Positions 34,242 through 43,508 of a DNA stretch of 64,000 nt are shown one piece after another (within the stretch, counting starts at the first letter, position 1; each line of letters begins with the position of its first letter). The translations under genes and the position numbers were made by a program. The DNA is from Burkholderia sp. HI2500. GTDB lineage: Bacteria; Pseudomonadota; Gammaproteobacteria; Burkholderiales; Burkholderiaceae. The notes beneath the pieces were generated by a model, which worked only from the letters and a program-made list of their open reading frames with translations, was not told the DNA's origin and searched no databases. The stretch lies in the NCBI RefSeq assembly GCF_002223055.1, contig NZ_NKFL01000006.1, positions 3,100,001-3,164,000 on the forward strand, in the 5' to 3' direction.

Positions 34242-35786
34242 ATGCGCAACAACCAGCCCGTCACGCAACGCGAATTCGATTTTCCCGATGACGCGACGCT
34301 GATGTCGACCACCGACGCGAACAGCTACATCACCTACGCGAACGCGGCCTTCATCCAGGTCAGCGGATTTTCCCCCGAAGAGATCGAAGGCCAGCCGCAC
34401 AACGTCGTGCGGCATCCGGACATGCCGAAGGAGGCGTTCGCCGACATGTGGGCGACGCTCAAGGGCGGCGAGCCGTGGACCGCGCTCGTGAAGAACCGCC
34501 GCAAGAACGGCGATCACTACTGGGTGCGCGCGAATGCGATTCCGGTGATGCGCAACGGCGAGCCGAAGGGCTACATGTCGGTGCGCACGAAGGCGACGCG
34601 CGACGAGATCGCGGCCGCGGAGGCGCTCTACAAGGCATTCCGCGAAGGGCAAGCCGGCAACCGGCATTTTCACAAGGGGCTGATCGTCCGCAAGGGCGTG
34701 GCCGGCTTCACGTCGCTGTTCCAGACGATGTCGGTGCGTGCGCGGCTCCATGCGTCGCTGTGCGTGCTCGCGCCGGTCGTGGTGGCCGGCGGCTGGGCGT
34801 GCGGGCTGGCCGGCGGCGGGCTCGCCGCGTTCGCGGCGGTGACGGCCGGCGCTGCGGCTGCTGCGGGGCTGTGGCTCGATGCGCAGATTGCGCGCCCGCT
34901 CATGCAGTTGCGCGACGAGGCGCTGCGCGTGGCGACCGGCGAAAGCCGCCGCGGCGTGCGGATGAACCGGGTCGACGAGATCGGCATGACGCTGCGCACG
35001 ATCAACCAGCTCGGGCTGATGTTCCGCTGGCTCGTCGACGACGTCAGCGAGCAGGTGCTGAACGTGCAGCGTGCGAGCAACGAGATCGCGCAGGGCAACA
35101 ACGACCTGAGCGCGCGCACCGAGCAGGCGTCGACGAGCGTGCAGCAGACGGCCGCGTCGATGGCCGAGATGACGGCGACCGTGTCGAGCAATGCGGAGAC
35201 GGCGCTGCAGGCGAACCAGTTGTCGGTGTCCGCGAGCGAAGCGGCGGGGCGCGGCGGGCAGGCGGTGAGCGAGGTCGTCACGACGATGAACGACATCACG
35301 GCCAGCTCGCGCAAGATCTCGGACATCATCGGCGTAATCGACGGCATCGCGTTCCAGACCAACATCCTTGCGCTGAACGCGGCGGTGGAGGCGGCGCGGG
35401 CCGGCGATCAGGGGCGTGGTTTCGCGGTGGTTGCGGGCGAGGTGCGGGCACTCGCGCAGCGCAGCGCGAACGCGGCGAAGGAGATCAAGACGCTGATCGG
35501 CGCGAGCGTCGAGCGCGTCGAATCGGGCGCACGGATCGTCGATGGCGCTGGCAAGACGATGGAGGACATCGTCACGCAGGTGAAGCGCGTGTCGGACCTG
35601 ATCGCGGAGATCAGCTCATCGACGGCGGAGCAGAGCACGGGGGTTGCGCAGGTCGACCAGGCGGTCGTGCACCTGGACAACATCACGCAGCAGAACGCGG
35701 CGCTGGTCGAGCAGAGCACGGCGGCGTCGGAGAGCCTGAAGCAGCAGGCGTCGCGGCTGGTGGAGGCGGTGAACGTGTTCCGGTGA
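34242..35786 (+). CDS. PAS-containing methyl-accepting chemotaxis protein (Aer-like), copy 2
   Basis: A 514-residue paralogue of the preceding receptor with the same domain order: PAS (about 1-115, [20 protein letters not shown]), hydrophobic hairpin (about 160-205), HAMP and kinase-control domain with tip [20 protein letters not shown]. The PAS and linker parts have diverged between copies (for example [20 protein letters not shown] versus [20 protein letters not shown]), whereas long stretches of the HAMP and signalling parts are identical even at silent sites, which points to gene conversion. The start ATG follows CCGGAGCTCCACACC. It likely senses a different ligand or redox range from copy 1. 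Confidence 0.93.
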   Translation: MRNNQPVTQREFDFPDDATLMSTTDANSYITYANAAFIQVSGFSPEEIEGQPHNVVRHPDMPKEAFADMWATLKGGEPWTALVKNRRKNGDHYWVRANAIPVMRNGEPKGYMSVRTKATRDEIAAAEALYKAFREGQAGNRHFHKGLIVRKGVAGFTSLFQTMSVRARLHASLCVLAPVVVAGGWACGLAGGGLAAFAAVTAGAAAAAGLWLDAQIARPLMQLRDEALRVATGESRRGVRMNRVDEIGMTLRTINQLGLMFRWLVDDVSEQVLNVQRASNEIAQGNNDLSARTEQASTSVQQTAASMAEMTATVSSNAETALQANQLSVSASEAAGRGGQAVSEVVTTMNDITASSRKISDIIGVIDGIAFQTNILALNAAVEAARAGDQGRGFAVVAGEVRALAQRSANAAKEIKTLIGASVERVESGARIVDGAGKTMEDIVTQVKRVSDLIAEISSSTAEQSTGVAQVDQAVVHLDNITQQNAALVEQSTAASESLKQQASRLVEAVNVFR

Positions 35787-35836
35787 GCGTGGCGTGCCTC
35801 GTTGGCCTTCACGCATGTCGACCGGCCTCATGCGTG

Positions 35837-35897
35837 GATCGCGCCGTTCAGTGACGAACTGAACGGCGCGATCGGCCAGGCTGGAGATTTTCCAGCC
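35837..35897. terminator. double hairpin between chemoreceptor 2 and terE
   Basis: A perfect 15-bp stem (GATCGCGCCGTTCAG, 35837-35851, with its complement at 35859-35873, loop TGACGAA) is followed by GGCTGGA-gattt-TCCAGCC and TTT (35879-35900). They lie between convergent genes and should end transcription of the chemoreceptor and of the ter operon. Confidence 0.8.
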
Positions 35898-35904
35898 TTT
35901 CGGA

Positions 35905-36483
35905 TTAACCGATGCTCACCCCGTGAGCTTCTGCCAGAGGCTTCAGGCCACCCGTGAAACCTTGTCCGATCGCCTTGAACTTGAACTCGTCGTTGTGGCG
36001 ATACAGCTCGCCGAAGATCATGGCGGTTTCGGTGGATGCGTCTTCGGACAGGTCGTAGCGGGCGATTTCCTTGCTGTCGGCCTTGTTGACGACGCGGATA
36101 TAGGCGTTGCTGACTTGACCGAACGACTGCTTGCGGGCTTCTGCGTCGTGAATCGTGACGGCGAAGACCAGCTTCTTCACGTCGGCCGCCAGACCGGCCA
36201 GCTTCACGTTGACCTGCTCGTCGTCGCCGTCGCCCTGGCCGGAACGGTTGTCGCCCAGGTGCTCGATGGAACCGTCGGCGGACTTCTTGTTGTTGTAGAA
36301 GATGAAGCTGGCGTCGCTCAGGACTTTGCCGTTTTCACCGGTGACGAAGATCGAGGCGTCGAGGTCGAACTCGGTGCCGTCGGTGACGCGCGGGTCCCAG
36401 CCCAGGCCGACGACGATTTCGCTCAGGCCCGGGGCCTCTTTCGACAGGGAGACGTTACCGCCTTTGGACAGACTGACAGCCAT
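35905..36483 (-). CDS. terE: TerD-family stress protein (TerE position)
   Basis: A 192-residue TerD-domain protein. The calcium-binding acidic clusters are [19 protein letters not shown] (about 29-47) and [16 protein letters not shown] (about 77-92), and the C-terminal [20 protein letters not shown] (about 161-180) is typical. TerD proteins bind Ca2+ and are thought to form complexes at the inner face of the membrane with TerC and TerB in resistance to tellurite, colicins, phage and other stress. It is the last gene of the leftward order terZ-A-B-C-D-E, 32 bases after terD; naming as terE is by position. Confidence 0.92.
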   Translation of the reverse strand: MAVSLSKGGNVSLSKEAPGLSEIVVGLGWDPRVTDGTEFDLDASIFVTGENGKVLSDASFIFYNNKKSADGSIEHLGDNRSGQGDGDDEQVNVKLAGLAADVKKLVFAVTIHDAEARKQSFGQVSNAYIRVVNKADSKEIARYDLSEDASTETAMIFGELYRHNDEFKFKAIGQGFTGGLKPLAEAHGVSIG

Positions 36484-36515
36484 GGTGTGATTCCTTGTTC
36501 AGGTGAGGAGACCGT

Positions 36516-37091
36516 TCAGAAGTTCATGCCGTAGCCGTTGGCCAGGGCACGCAGGCCGCCGGCGTAGCCTTGGCCAACGGCGCGGAATTTCCACTCGCCG
36601 CTGCTGCGGTACAACTCCGCGAAGATCATCGCGGTTTCGGTGGAGGCGTCTTCCGCCAGGTCGTAGCGGACCACCTCGGCACCGGAGGTCTCGTTCACGA
36701 CGCGGATGAACGAATTGCTGACCTGGCCGAAGTTCTGCTTGCGCGCTTCCGCGTCGTGGATGGTGACCGTGAAGGCGATCTTGTCGATGTCGGCCGGAAC
36801 GCGGCTCAGGTCGACCTTGATGACTTCGTCGTCGCCGTCGCCCGCGCCGGTGCGGTTGTCGCCGGTATGCTCGACGGAGCCGTCCTGGCTGCGCAACTGG
36901 TTGTAGAAGATGAAGTCGGCTTCACCGCGGACTTTGCCGTTGGCCCCCAGCAGGAACGCGCTGGCGTCCAGATCGAACTCGGCGCCATCGGTCGCGCGCG
37001 GGTCCCAGCCCAGGCCAACCAGGATTCGGGTCAGGCTCGGGTCGGCTTTGGACAGGGAGAGGTTGCCGCCTTTTTGAAGAGTCAGTGCCAT
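36516..37091 (-). CDS. terD: TerD tellurium-resistance family protein
   Basis: A 191-residue TerD-domain protein, closely related to the next gene. The Ca2+ clusters are [19 protein letters not shown] (about 29-47) and [16 protein letters not shown] (about 77-92). The N-terminus [20 protein letters not shown] is the standard TerD beginning. It lies 29 bases after terC with GGAGCTG before the ATG. Its near-duplicate terE probably arose by tandem duplication. Role as above; the biochemical output of the Ter system is still not established. Confidence 0.93.
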   Translation of the reverse strand: MALTLQKGGNLSLSKADPSLTRILVGLGWDPRATDGAEFDLDASAFLLGANGKVRGEADFIFYNQLRSQDGSVEHTGDNRTGAGDGDDEVIKVDLSRVPADIDKIAFTVTIHDAEARKQNFGQVSNSFIRVVNETSGAEVVRYDLAEDASTETAMIFAELYRSSGEWKFRAVGQGYAGGLRALANGYGMNF

Positions 37092-37120
37092 GAAAAACAG
37101 CTCCTTTGGGTTGTGACGGG

Positions 37121-38152
37121 TTACTGATTTTCGGCTTGCGCGTCTTCCTTGTTCGGGAAGATCACGCTGGCCAGGATTCCGATTGCCAGGACCGCCATGA
37201 CGATGAGCAGGCTGGTGTTCGGGGAGATGCTGATACCGTGGTGGAACAGATGGTCGGTCGCGTTCAAGCCCAGCTTCGCCGCGATGAAGAACAGCAAGAC
37301 GACCACGGCCTTTTCCAGATGCACCACGTAGCGCTTCAGCGCTTCCAGCACGAAATACAGCGTGCGAAGGCCAAGAATGGCGAACAGCATCGCCGAGTAG
37401 ACGATCAGCGGTTCACGGCTGACTGCGATGACCGCGGGGACCGAGTCGAACGCGAACAGGACGTCGGACACTTCGATCACGACCAGGCAGAGGAACAGCG
37501 GCGTAGCGAACAGGCCGCCTTTGGCCGCCAGGCTCATGTCCCGCTCGGCCGTCCGTGCTTCCGCCTCGAGCTGCTTGCGGCTCACGAAAAATTTGTGGCC
37601 GTGCAGCCTGGGCCATACGGGGAAGAGCTTTTTCGCGAAGCGGCAAGCAAGATGCTGCGAGTAGTCCTTCGCCTCGTCATCGTCGTCACCGCCCTTGAGC
37701 ATCATGACGGCGGTCCACGCCACGATCAGCGCGAAGGCGATCTCGACCCATGGGCCGAATGCCAGCAGGCCGGTACCGATGACGACAAAGACACCGCGGA
37801 ACACGATGGCCCCGATGATGCCCCAGTGCAGGATGCGGTGACGCATGCCGTCCGGGACCTTGAACCACGCGAAGATCGCCATGAAGACGAACAGGTTGTC
37901 GACGGAGAGGACCTTCTCCAGCGCATAACCGGTCAGGAACAGGCTGGCCACTTCCGCGCCGTGCTGCACGTACAGGAAGCCGGCGAATGCAACGGAGATG
38001 GCCACCCAGAATACCGACCAGATGGACGCCCGGGCGAGGGTGATCGGCTTGTCGTCGCGGTGGGTCACCATGTCCAGCACCAGGGCGGCCAGCGCCAGGC
38101 CGATGAATACCGCCATGGTCAACGGCGGGAAGCCAATGTGTGTCGTTTCCAC
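37121..38152 (-). CDS. terC: TerC integral membrane protein
   Basis: A 343-residue polytopic TerC-family protein with about nine hydrophobic segments. The conserved aspartate motifs are [19 protein letters not shown] (about 79-97) and [20 protein letters not shown] (about 222-241), which line a predicted ion path; recent work on the family links it to metal ion (Mn2+) export. The central loop [19 protein letters not shown] is acidic and cytoplasmic. It is the membrane anchor of the Ter complex. It sits between terB (11 bases upstream) and terD. Confidence 0.94.
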   Translation of the reverse strand: METTHIGFPPLTMAVFIGLALAALVLDMVTHRDDKPITLARASIWSVFWVAISVAFAGFLYVQHGAEVASLFLTGYALEKVLSVDNLFVFMAIFAWFKVPDGMRHRILHWGIIGAIVFRGVFVVIGTGLLAFGPWVEIAFALIVAWTAVMMLKGGDDDDEAKDYSQHLACRFAKKLFPVWPRLHGHKFFVSRKQLEAEARTAERDMSLAAKGGLFATPLFLCLVVIEVSDVLFAFDSVPAVIAVSREPLIVYSAMLFAILGLRTLYFVLEALKRYVVHLEKAVVVLLFFIAAKLGLNATDHLFHHGISISPNTSLLIVMAVLAIGILASVIFPNKEDAQAENQ

Positions 38153-38163
38153 GTTTCGGTTTC

Positions 38164-38613
38164 CTACAGTTCGAAGTCAACCGGGTTCAAGCCGAGCTCG
38201 AGGCAAATCAGGCGGCAAGCTGCTTTTTCCTTGTCGTCGAAATGACCGTCGGATGCGCCAATGGCACAGGCCACACGCACCAGCAAGCGTGCTTCGCCGT
38301 CCTTGCCCTTGATCTTGCCGATGGCCTTCAGCGCCTCGGCCTGGCCGATCTGGAAATCGAATTCGAACTTGCCGCAGGCGTCGTTGAACACCGCGATCAC
38401 GTCGCTCAGGTTGAAGACCTTCAATTCCGGGGAATTGTTGATGAAGCCGACCATCTTCAGCTTCTCTTCGGATTTGATCTCGCCATCCGCGGCGGAGATC
38501 AGCGCGCAAGCATTGGCGGTCGCCTCCATGAACGTCCGGTTCTTGAATTTGGCGACTTCGATGGTCAAGGTTTCGCGGGCTTTGGCCGCGTTGGTTTTCA
38601 GCCAGTCGAGCAT
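38164..38613 (-). CDS. terB: TerB tellurite-resistance protein
   Basis: A 149-residue all-helical TerB-domain protein. It has NACALISAADGEIKSEEKLK (about 38-57) and RVACAIGASDGHFDDKEKAA (about 114-133), the two helix-turn segments with conserved acidic residues that can bind metal. TerB links TerC to the TerD proteins in the membrane-associated complex. It follows terA by 47 bases and precedes terC by 11 bases. Confidence 0.93.
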   Translation of the reverse strand: MLDWLKTNAAKARETLTIEVAKFKNRTFMEATANACALISAADGEIKSEEKLKMVGFINNSPELKVFNLSDVIAVFNDACGKFEFDFQIGQAEALKAIGKIKGKDGEARLLVRVACAIGASDGHFDDKEKAACRLICLELGLNPVDFEL

Positions 38614-38660
38614 GTGTTTCCCCTCAGTGAGCGGGGCCGGACGGCCCCGCCGGTCAATGG

Positions 38661-39869
38661 TTACTTGGAGCCTGCTTTCCAGCGCATTCCCCAGCCGTAG
38701 GCACGATCCATTTCCTCGTGTCCGGGATGGAAGTCGACTCGACGAGAGACCTTGACGGCCCCGTTCACGTTTTCAAGCAGGGCAATCGCGCACATGCCGT
38801 GGCGGCCGCCCTCCTCGTTCATGCGAACTTCGATGTCGGACTGGCCGGGCACGAAAATGGTGACGACACCATCCGTTGCCTTCCAGTTCGGCGCGCCGTC
38901 GTAGATGAACGCGAAAATCAGGATGCGTTCGATCTTGTTCCACTGTTGCCCATTGATGCGAAGCCACTCGCCATCGGCAACCGAGCCGGTGCGGTCATCT
39001 CCCATCAGCTGGATGTAGGGTGCCTCCCGCAGATCGCCGAAACGCTTGCCGAGCGCCTGCACGGCCCCTTTGAATCCGTCCTGCATTTCGAACAGGCAAC
39101 CCAGGTCCAGATCGATGGCGCCGCGTTTTCCCAGGAAGCCGCCGAGCAGGCCACTCGTACCCTGGTTCCAGTTGAGGTTCACCTTGATTTCACCGAAGCC
39201 GGCAGCGGACTTCTCCAGACTGATGCTGGGGCGTGATTTGTCGAGCGTGACTTTGCTGAGCCGGATCGTGGACGTCGGTGCGCCAGGCGGGGCCGGTGCG
39301 AGCGCGGGCGCTGGTACGGGCGCCGGAGCCGGCGCGGGAGGGCTCTGTGTCGGGCTACCGGAAGGCGCGGCAACGTCGACGCCGAAGTGCCTGGCCAGCG
39401 GCTCCAGGCCGCCGGCAAAGCCTTGTGCGACACAGCGGAACTTCCATGCGTCCTGACGGCGGTAAAACTCCCCGAGGATCAGTGCAGTCTCATTCATCCC
39501 GGCAGTCGGGATCTGCGCCTCGATCCCGCCCGTCACGGCCAGCGCCAGCATCGAAACGCGATCGAAGGTCGCCTTGTTCTCATGGATGGTCGCGGTGAGC
39601 GCGACTTTCTCGACGGCAGGGTCGATCCGGGCGAGATCCACGGTGAACGTTGCCCGGCCGGCCGTCGTGGCGGTCAGCTGAACCGCGCCGCCCAGGACGC
39701 TGGTTTGGCCGTAGAAGCACATGTCGCCATCGCCCCGGACTTTCGCCGCAGCGGTGAGCGCGAATGCGGAGATATCGATCTCCGCGCCTGGAATCGGCGC
39801 GTAGTTGATGTCCACGCGCAATTGACCGGTGGCCACCGGTGCATTGCCGCCAGGTACCAGTGTCGTCAT
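38661..39869 (-). CDS. terA: TerA-type protein with N-terminal TerD-like domain
   Basis: A 402-residue two-domain protein. Residues 1-165 form a TerD-like domain with a shortened first acidic cluster (PGAEIDISAFALT, about 28-40), a Pro/Ala-rich linker covers about 170-200, and the C-terminal TerA domain (about 203-402) has LSKVTLDKSRPSISLEKSAA, INL-type strand KVNLNWNQG and MGDDRTGSVADGEWLRING (about 289-307). The order and length agree with TerA. Its ATG overlaps the terZ stop by four bases. It is expected to be a cytoplasmic or membrane-peripheral part of the Ter complex. Confidence 0.92.
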   Translation of the reverse strand: MTTLVPGGNAPVATGQLRVDINYAPIPGAEIDISAFALTAAAKVRGDGDMCFYGQTSVLGGAVQLTATTAGRATFTVDLARIDPAVEKVALTATIHENKATFDRVSMLALAVTGGIEAQIPTAGMNETALILGEFYRRQDAWKFRCVAQGFAGGLEPLARHFGVDVAAPSGSPTQSPPAPAPAPVPAPALAPAPPGAPTSTIRLSKVTLDKSRPSISLEKSAAGFGEIKVNLNWNQGTSGLLGGFLGKRGAIDLDLGCLFEMQDGFKGAVQALGKRFGDLREAPYIQLMGDDRTGSVADGEWLRINGQQWNKIERILIFAFIYDGAPNWKATDGVVTIFVPGQSDIEVRMNEEGGRHGMCAIALLENVNGAVKVSRRVDFHPGHEEMDRAYGWGMRWKAGSK

Positions 39870-40459
39870 GCTCGCACCGCCTGAATCGCCAGATTGACGA
39901 GATCGTCCGCGGTGCGGCCGTGGGTGGACTGGCCGATCGCCTTGAATTCCCAGCCGCCGCCGCCACGGCTGAGGCTGGCCATGACAACACCAGTGTGGCG
40001 GCCCTTCTCTGCGAGGTTGAAGCGCGCCAGCTCCTTGTCTTGGGCGTCGTCGAGGATGCGGCAGTAGGCGTTTTCGACTTGGTCGAACGTCTGTCCGCGG
40101 AAGCTGTTCACGGTGAACACCAGGTGCTGGATGGTGCCCGGCAGGCGCAGCAGGTCGACGTGGATGGTTTCATCGTCGCCATCGCCTTCACCCGTCAGGT
40201 TGTCGCCGGAGTGCTCGATGGCGCCGTCCCTGGATGCCAGTTGTCGGAACCAGACCAGGTCGACGGATTTCATGTCGCCGTCCAGCAGGATGCAGGACGC
40301 ATCGAGGTCGATGTCGTTGCTGCCGCCGCCCAGCATCTTGGAGAAGAAGCCGCTGGGCTTTACCGGGTCCCAACCCAGGCCCAGACTAATCGAGGTCAAG
40401 CCACGGCCCGCGGTTTTTTCCAGCGAGATGCTCTGATTCTTGCTCAGGGTGAGTGCCAT
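39866..40459 (-). CDS. terZ: TerZ (TerD-family) protein
   Basis: A 197-residue TerD-family protein in the terZ position. The N-terminus MALTLSKNQSISLEKTAGRG is followed by LGLGWDPVKPSGFFSKMLGG, an insertion typical of TerZ, then DIDLDASCILLD (about 49-60) and DNLTGEGDGDDETIHV (about 77-92). A strong AAGGAG site precedes the ATG. It is the first gene of the terZABCDE part and is separated from the upstream biosynthetic genes by 256 bases, so it may have its own promoter. Confidence 0.92.
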   Translation of the reverse strand: MALTLSKNQSISLEKTAGRGLTSISLGLGWDPVKPSGFFSKMLGGGSNDIDLDASCILLDGDMKSVDLVWFRQLASRDGAIEHSGDNLTGEGDGDDETIHVDLLRLPGTIQHLVFTVNSFRGQTFDQVENAYCRILDDAQDKELARFNLAEKGRHTGVVMASLSRGGGGWEFKAIGQSTHGRTADDLVNLAIQAVRA

Positions 40460-40715
40460 CTTTACGCTCCTTGTTGATCTTCAATGTTCAGTGTTCGTGC
40501 GAGGGATCGGACGGAGTCACGTTGCCGAGTCCCGGCTTGGCCAAACCGCGAGCGGGATTGCCGCCACACGGGGAAAGCGTCGCCATGACTCGTCTTGTGC
40601 GGCAGCCGCTCACTCACGGTCCGGATGCAAGTCGCCGCTGCTGCTCGGCCGACATCGCGTCGGCGGACAGCAGGCCGTGCGCCTTTGGGGGCAGCCTCAT
40701 GCATTTCCACGCGCA
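40460..40715. other. gap between CitE-like gene and terZ
   Basis: This 256-bp segment separates the biosynthetic genes from terZABCDE on the same strand. Its upstream part (40614-40715), read in the aldolase frame after the stop, stays open and reads protein-like (LLSADAMSAEQQRRLASGP, then stop), which may be a degraded 3' end of the aldolase gene. The last 150 bases may hold a terZ promoter, but no convincing -35/-10 pair or intrinsic terminator was seen. Confidence 0.4.
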
Positions 40716-41666
40716 TCAGCCGGCCTCCGCCAGTCGAACGCCATGCTCGCCATTGCTCGGGGCGGTGGGCTTCACGCCGTGCCACTTGGCGCGTTCGAGG
40801 ATGTTGACCGCCCACTTGTAGTGGGTTGCCGGCTCGCACATCGCGTCGTTGTGCTTGAAAACGGCAGGGGCCGCATCGTTGACGATCAGCGTGGCGCAGT
40901 TGAAGTCTTCGAGGCTCACGCGCAGCGCCTCCTGGATGATGCGGATCTGGCTCGGATGAATGGCCGTCTTCCCGACCAGGCCATGAGCGATGTCCAGTTC
41001 CAGTTCCTCGTTCAGGAGATGGGGCGTGGCGAGTTGCTCGAAGACGGGCGCGGTCAGGGCAAATCCCTGCGCCCCCATGATTCCGGCAAGCATGGGAATC
41101 ACGTAGCTGAGAGGCGTGCGGTAGAGCGTGGTGGCCGGATTGCGCCGCAGACCAAGACAACCCATCAGGTCGTTGCCGCCGATGCGCAGCGCGATGATGC
41201 GTCGGTTCAGGTTCGCCTTCAGGGCCGAGCCAAGCTCCACCATTGCGCCCGGGTCGTAAACGTCGGCCGTCTCCAGTGTCGGCATGAGGTACAGGTCAGG
41301 ATGACTGACCGCGTTCTCCCACGACGAAAGGGACCGCAGGGTCAACTTGGGTACGACGAACCCGTCGACGTGCTTCATCAGCGGCCAGTCGTTCAGCACC
41401 GCCGCCATCGCGGCATCACGTGGCCGAACGAACAGCAAGGGACCGGATTCGACGCGCCCGCCCCGGGCGTCGATATTCATGAGGAGGGCCCGCAGGTTCA
41501 CCAGCGCGCTGTCGACGTCGATTGCCGCCACCGCGTCTTCCAGACAGACCACCAGCGAGCGCAGCTCAGGGAATCGGGTGCCGGAAACCACATCCAGAAT
41601 GTCGCTGCGGGTGGCCGGCATGTACAGCGTCGCGCCGAGGGCGAACGGAGAGAGGGTTTTAATCAA
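40716..41666 (-). CDS. HpcH/HpaI aldolase - citrate lyase beta (CitE)-like protein of the Ter module
   Basis: A 316-residue TIM-barrel protein of the CitE/HpcH superfamily. Visible marks are LSPFALGATLYMPATRSD (about 4-21), SLVVCLEDAVAAIDVDSAL (about 37-55) with the acidic metal residues, FVRPRD (about 79-84), VDGFVVPKLTL (about 100-110), RIIALRIGGNDLMGCLGLRR (about 158-177) and GLVGKTAIHPSQIRIIQEAL (about 236-255). Such proteins make or break C-C bonds next to a CoA ester or oxo acid. In Ter clusters it belongs to the predicted pathway for a nucleoside-like metabolite. It overlaps the PRTase_1 gene by four bases. The C-terminus may be altered by a frameshift (see findings). Confidence 0.85.
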   Translation of the reverse strand: MIKTLSPFALGATLYMPATRSDILDVVSGTRFPELRSLVVCLEDAVAAIDVDSALVNLRALLMNIDARGGRVESGPLLFVRPRDAAMAAVLNDWPLMKHVDGFVVPKLTLRSLSSWENAVSHPDLYLMPTLETADVYDPGAMVELGSALKANLNRRIIALRIGGNDLMGCLGLRRNPATTLYRTPLSYVIPMLAGIMGAQGFALTAPVFEQLATPHLLNEELELDIAHGLVGKTAIHPSQIRIIQEALRVSLEDFNCATLIVNDAAPAVFKHNDAMCEPATHYKWAVNILERAKWHGVKPTAPSNGEHGVRLAEAG

Positions 41667-42757
41667 TTCGCGCTCCGAATGATGGTGACCGCGCAGTACG
41701 GCCCCAGATCGGCGCCAGCTTCCTCCACGGTCACGCCCGCGCGTTCGGTGAGATGCAGCAGCAACTGAACATCGCTGTCATCGCGGTCACGTACCAGCAC
41801 GCGATCCGGCACACGGCGCAGGACCGCTCGGGTTGCCTCGGCGATACCCGGTTTCACGCGGTTCAGGTTGCCGATGTCGAAGCGGGTTGCCAGCGCGGAC
41901 ACCACGTCGTCCGCGGACGCCTGGAGCGTCCGTCGCTGATCGTTGGTCCATGGAGCGGCAGGCCGGGCGCCTGCCAGCGCCCGACGTTCGGCGTCGATCC
42001 TGTCGATGAACGCGCGCGTGACATCGTGTTCGCGCAGGTGTTCGTAGACCACGCAACCATGCAGGCCGCCTTGAGCCGGCCAGATGGAGCGGGACACCAG
42101 CCCGGAAACGGTTGCACCGAGAATGCCGGACGGAATGGTCCAGTCTTGCGCGGAGGCAGCCAGCCACGCGCGGCCGCAAGGATCCGCCAGAACCACGAGG
42201 CGCGGACCTTCAGGGAAGCGCGTGTCGTCCGCGAGGGTCCGTGCGAGCTCGCCGGAAATGGCACCTTTGCCGGTCCAGCCGTCGACGAAGACGATGTTTT
42301 CGGCGCCATGCAGCCGGATGATGGCTTCCAGCGCAACCGTGTCGATCCCGCGATCGCGAATGATGCTGATCCCGTAGTGGCGGGCGTCGCGCCCCATCTC
42401 CACGAGTGCCCGGCGCAGCAGCACGCCAAGCGGCAGGCCCGCGCGCACAAACGAGACCAACGCGATGCCCGGCCCGGTGCAAGCGGCATTCAGCGCCAGC
42501 GCCAGGGACTGCACCTCCGAAGCCATGCGGGCGCCGTTCTGCACCAGCGCGCGGGCGTAAAGGCGCTGGTGCACGTCGCTGGGCGCCTGCTCGAGGCCGA
42601 TCATTTCCGAGTAGTGTTTTTGATTCGTCTGGATCAGACGTTCCTTCTCCTCGACGTCGGTGACGCTCATCCGCACGTGTTGCAGCAGGACGTGCACATC
42701 GTCGGGGGCATAGCTGCCGCTGCCGACGGTGTTCAGGCTCGCGAGGCGATTACCCAT
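41663..42757 (-). CDS. PRTase_1 (StiP-type) phosphoribosyltransferase with PELOTA RNA-binding domain
   Basis: A 364-residue protein of the Ter-associated family once called cysteine protease StiP and later recognised as a phosphoribosyltransferase. SFVRAGLPLGVLLRR (102-116) and the PRPP loop IVFVDGWTGKGAI (155-167) are visible. The C-terminal 60 residues (about 304-364, RVPDRVLVRDRDDSDVQLLL then GPYCAVTII) have the pattern of the PELOTA RNA-binding domain fused to these enzymes. It overlaps the HAD gene by eight bases and the CitE-like gene by four. By family knowledge it is thought to build a ribosylated metabolite in Ter stress systems. Confidence 0.82.
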   Translation of the reverse strand: MGNRLASLNTVGSGSYAPDDVHVLLQHVRMSVTDVEEKERLIQTNQKHYSEMIGLEQAPSDVHQRLYARALVQNGARMASEVQSLALALNAACTGPGIALVSFVRAGLPLGVLLRRALVEMGRDARHYGISIIRDRGIDTVALEAIIRLHGAENIVFVDGWTGKGAISGELARTLADDTRFPEGPRLVVLADPCGRAWLAASAQDWTIPSGILGATVSGLVSRSIWPAQGGLHGCVVYEHLREHDVTRAFIDRIDAERRALAGARPAAPWTNDQRRTLQASADDVVSALATRFDIGNLNRVKPGIAEATRAVLRRVPDRVLVRDRDDSDVQLLLHLTERAGVTVEEAGADLGPYCAVTIIRSAN

Positions 42758-43508
42758 GGATCGTCCCCGTCACCCAATTCGCAAGCTGGCTGCGCGCCGG
42801 TGTCGCCCACATGTGGCAGAGATCCATGTACCCGAGATCGGTGATGCTGTCGCCGAAGCCCAGGACCGGTCGCTCGCCGTGGATCTCACGGTCGCGGCGC
42901 AACCATTCCTGAACCGCCGCGCGCTTGGCCAGCCCCGTTGGCAGGAAGGCGAGGTTGTTGCCGTTGGCATGAACGTGCATGCCGTCCACCATGCGCCGGG
43001 ACCGCACTCCGGCCAGCACCTCGGCGAGCACCGCGTCGTCGGACGCGTTGTGCTTGATCACCACGTAGTGGCGCAAGCCTTCTTCTTCCACGACCCAGCC
43101 GCGGAGTGAGTAGCCGAGTTCCTCGCCGATCGCCAGCGTGGCCTCGCACAGTGCCGGCAGTCGCTCCTGAACGCCCTGGAGAACCTCGACCATTCGCCCG
43201 TGCCAGCTTCGATCGCGTAACCCGTCGGGGCGGAGCATGACGCCGCCGTGCGAGCAGATTGCGCCTTCGGTGAAGGGAAGCATGACGCGGCCGTATGCCT
43301 CCACGCTGCGCGCGGTGACCGGAACGACGTCGGCGGTGGCGAGCAGCCACGTGATGAACGCGTGCTGGACCGGGTCCATGAAGCCGTTTGGCTGACCGTG
43401 CACGTCCAGCGTGGCCGCCGTGCGCGGGACGCCTTCCGCCATCTTGCGGGCGGTCTGGAACAGGGTGTCGTCGAGGTCGACGAATGCCAGGGGGCGGTTA
43501 CCGCTCAT
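42750..43508 (-). CDS. HAD-family hydrolase of the Ter module
   Basis: A 252-residue HAD phosphatase. The catalytic DxDxT is AFVDLDDTLFQTA (D11, D13, T15), motif II is VVPVTARSVEAYGRV (Thr about 61), and motif IV is VLGFGDSITDLGYMDLC (about 216-232). A cap domain lies between. The ATG at 43508 is inside the 3' end of the PRTase_2-TRSP gene (11-base overlap); a TTG six bases upstream is possible. In the predicted pathway it would remove a phosphate from the product of the two phosphoribosyltransferases. Confidence 0.88.
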   Translation of the reverse strand: MSGNRPLAFVDLDDTLFQTARKMAEGVPRTAATLDVHGQPNGFMDPVQHAFITWLLATADVVPVTARSVEAYGRVMLPFTEGAICSHGGVMLRPDGLRDRSWHGRMVEVLQGVQERLPALCEATLAIGEELGYSLRGWVVEEEGLRHYVVIKHNASDDAVLAEVLAGVRSRRMVDGMHVHANGNNLAFLPTGLAKRAAVQEWLRRDREIHGERPVLGFGDSITDLGYMDLCHMWATPARSQLANWVTGTIHG

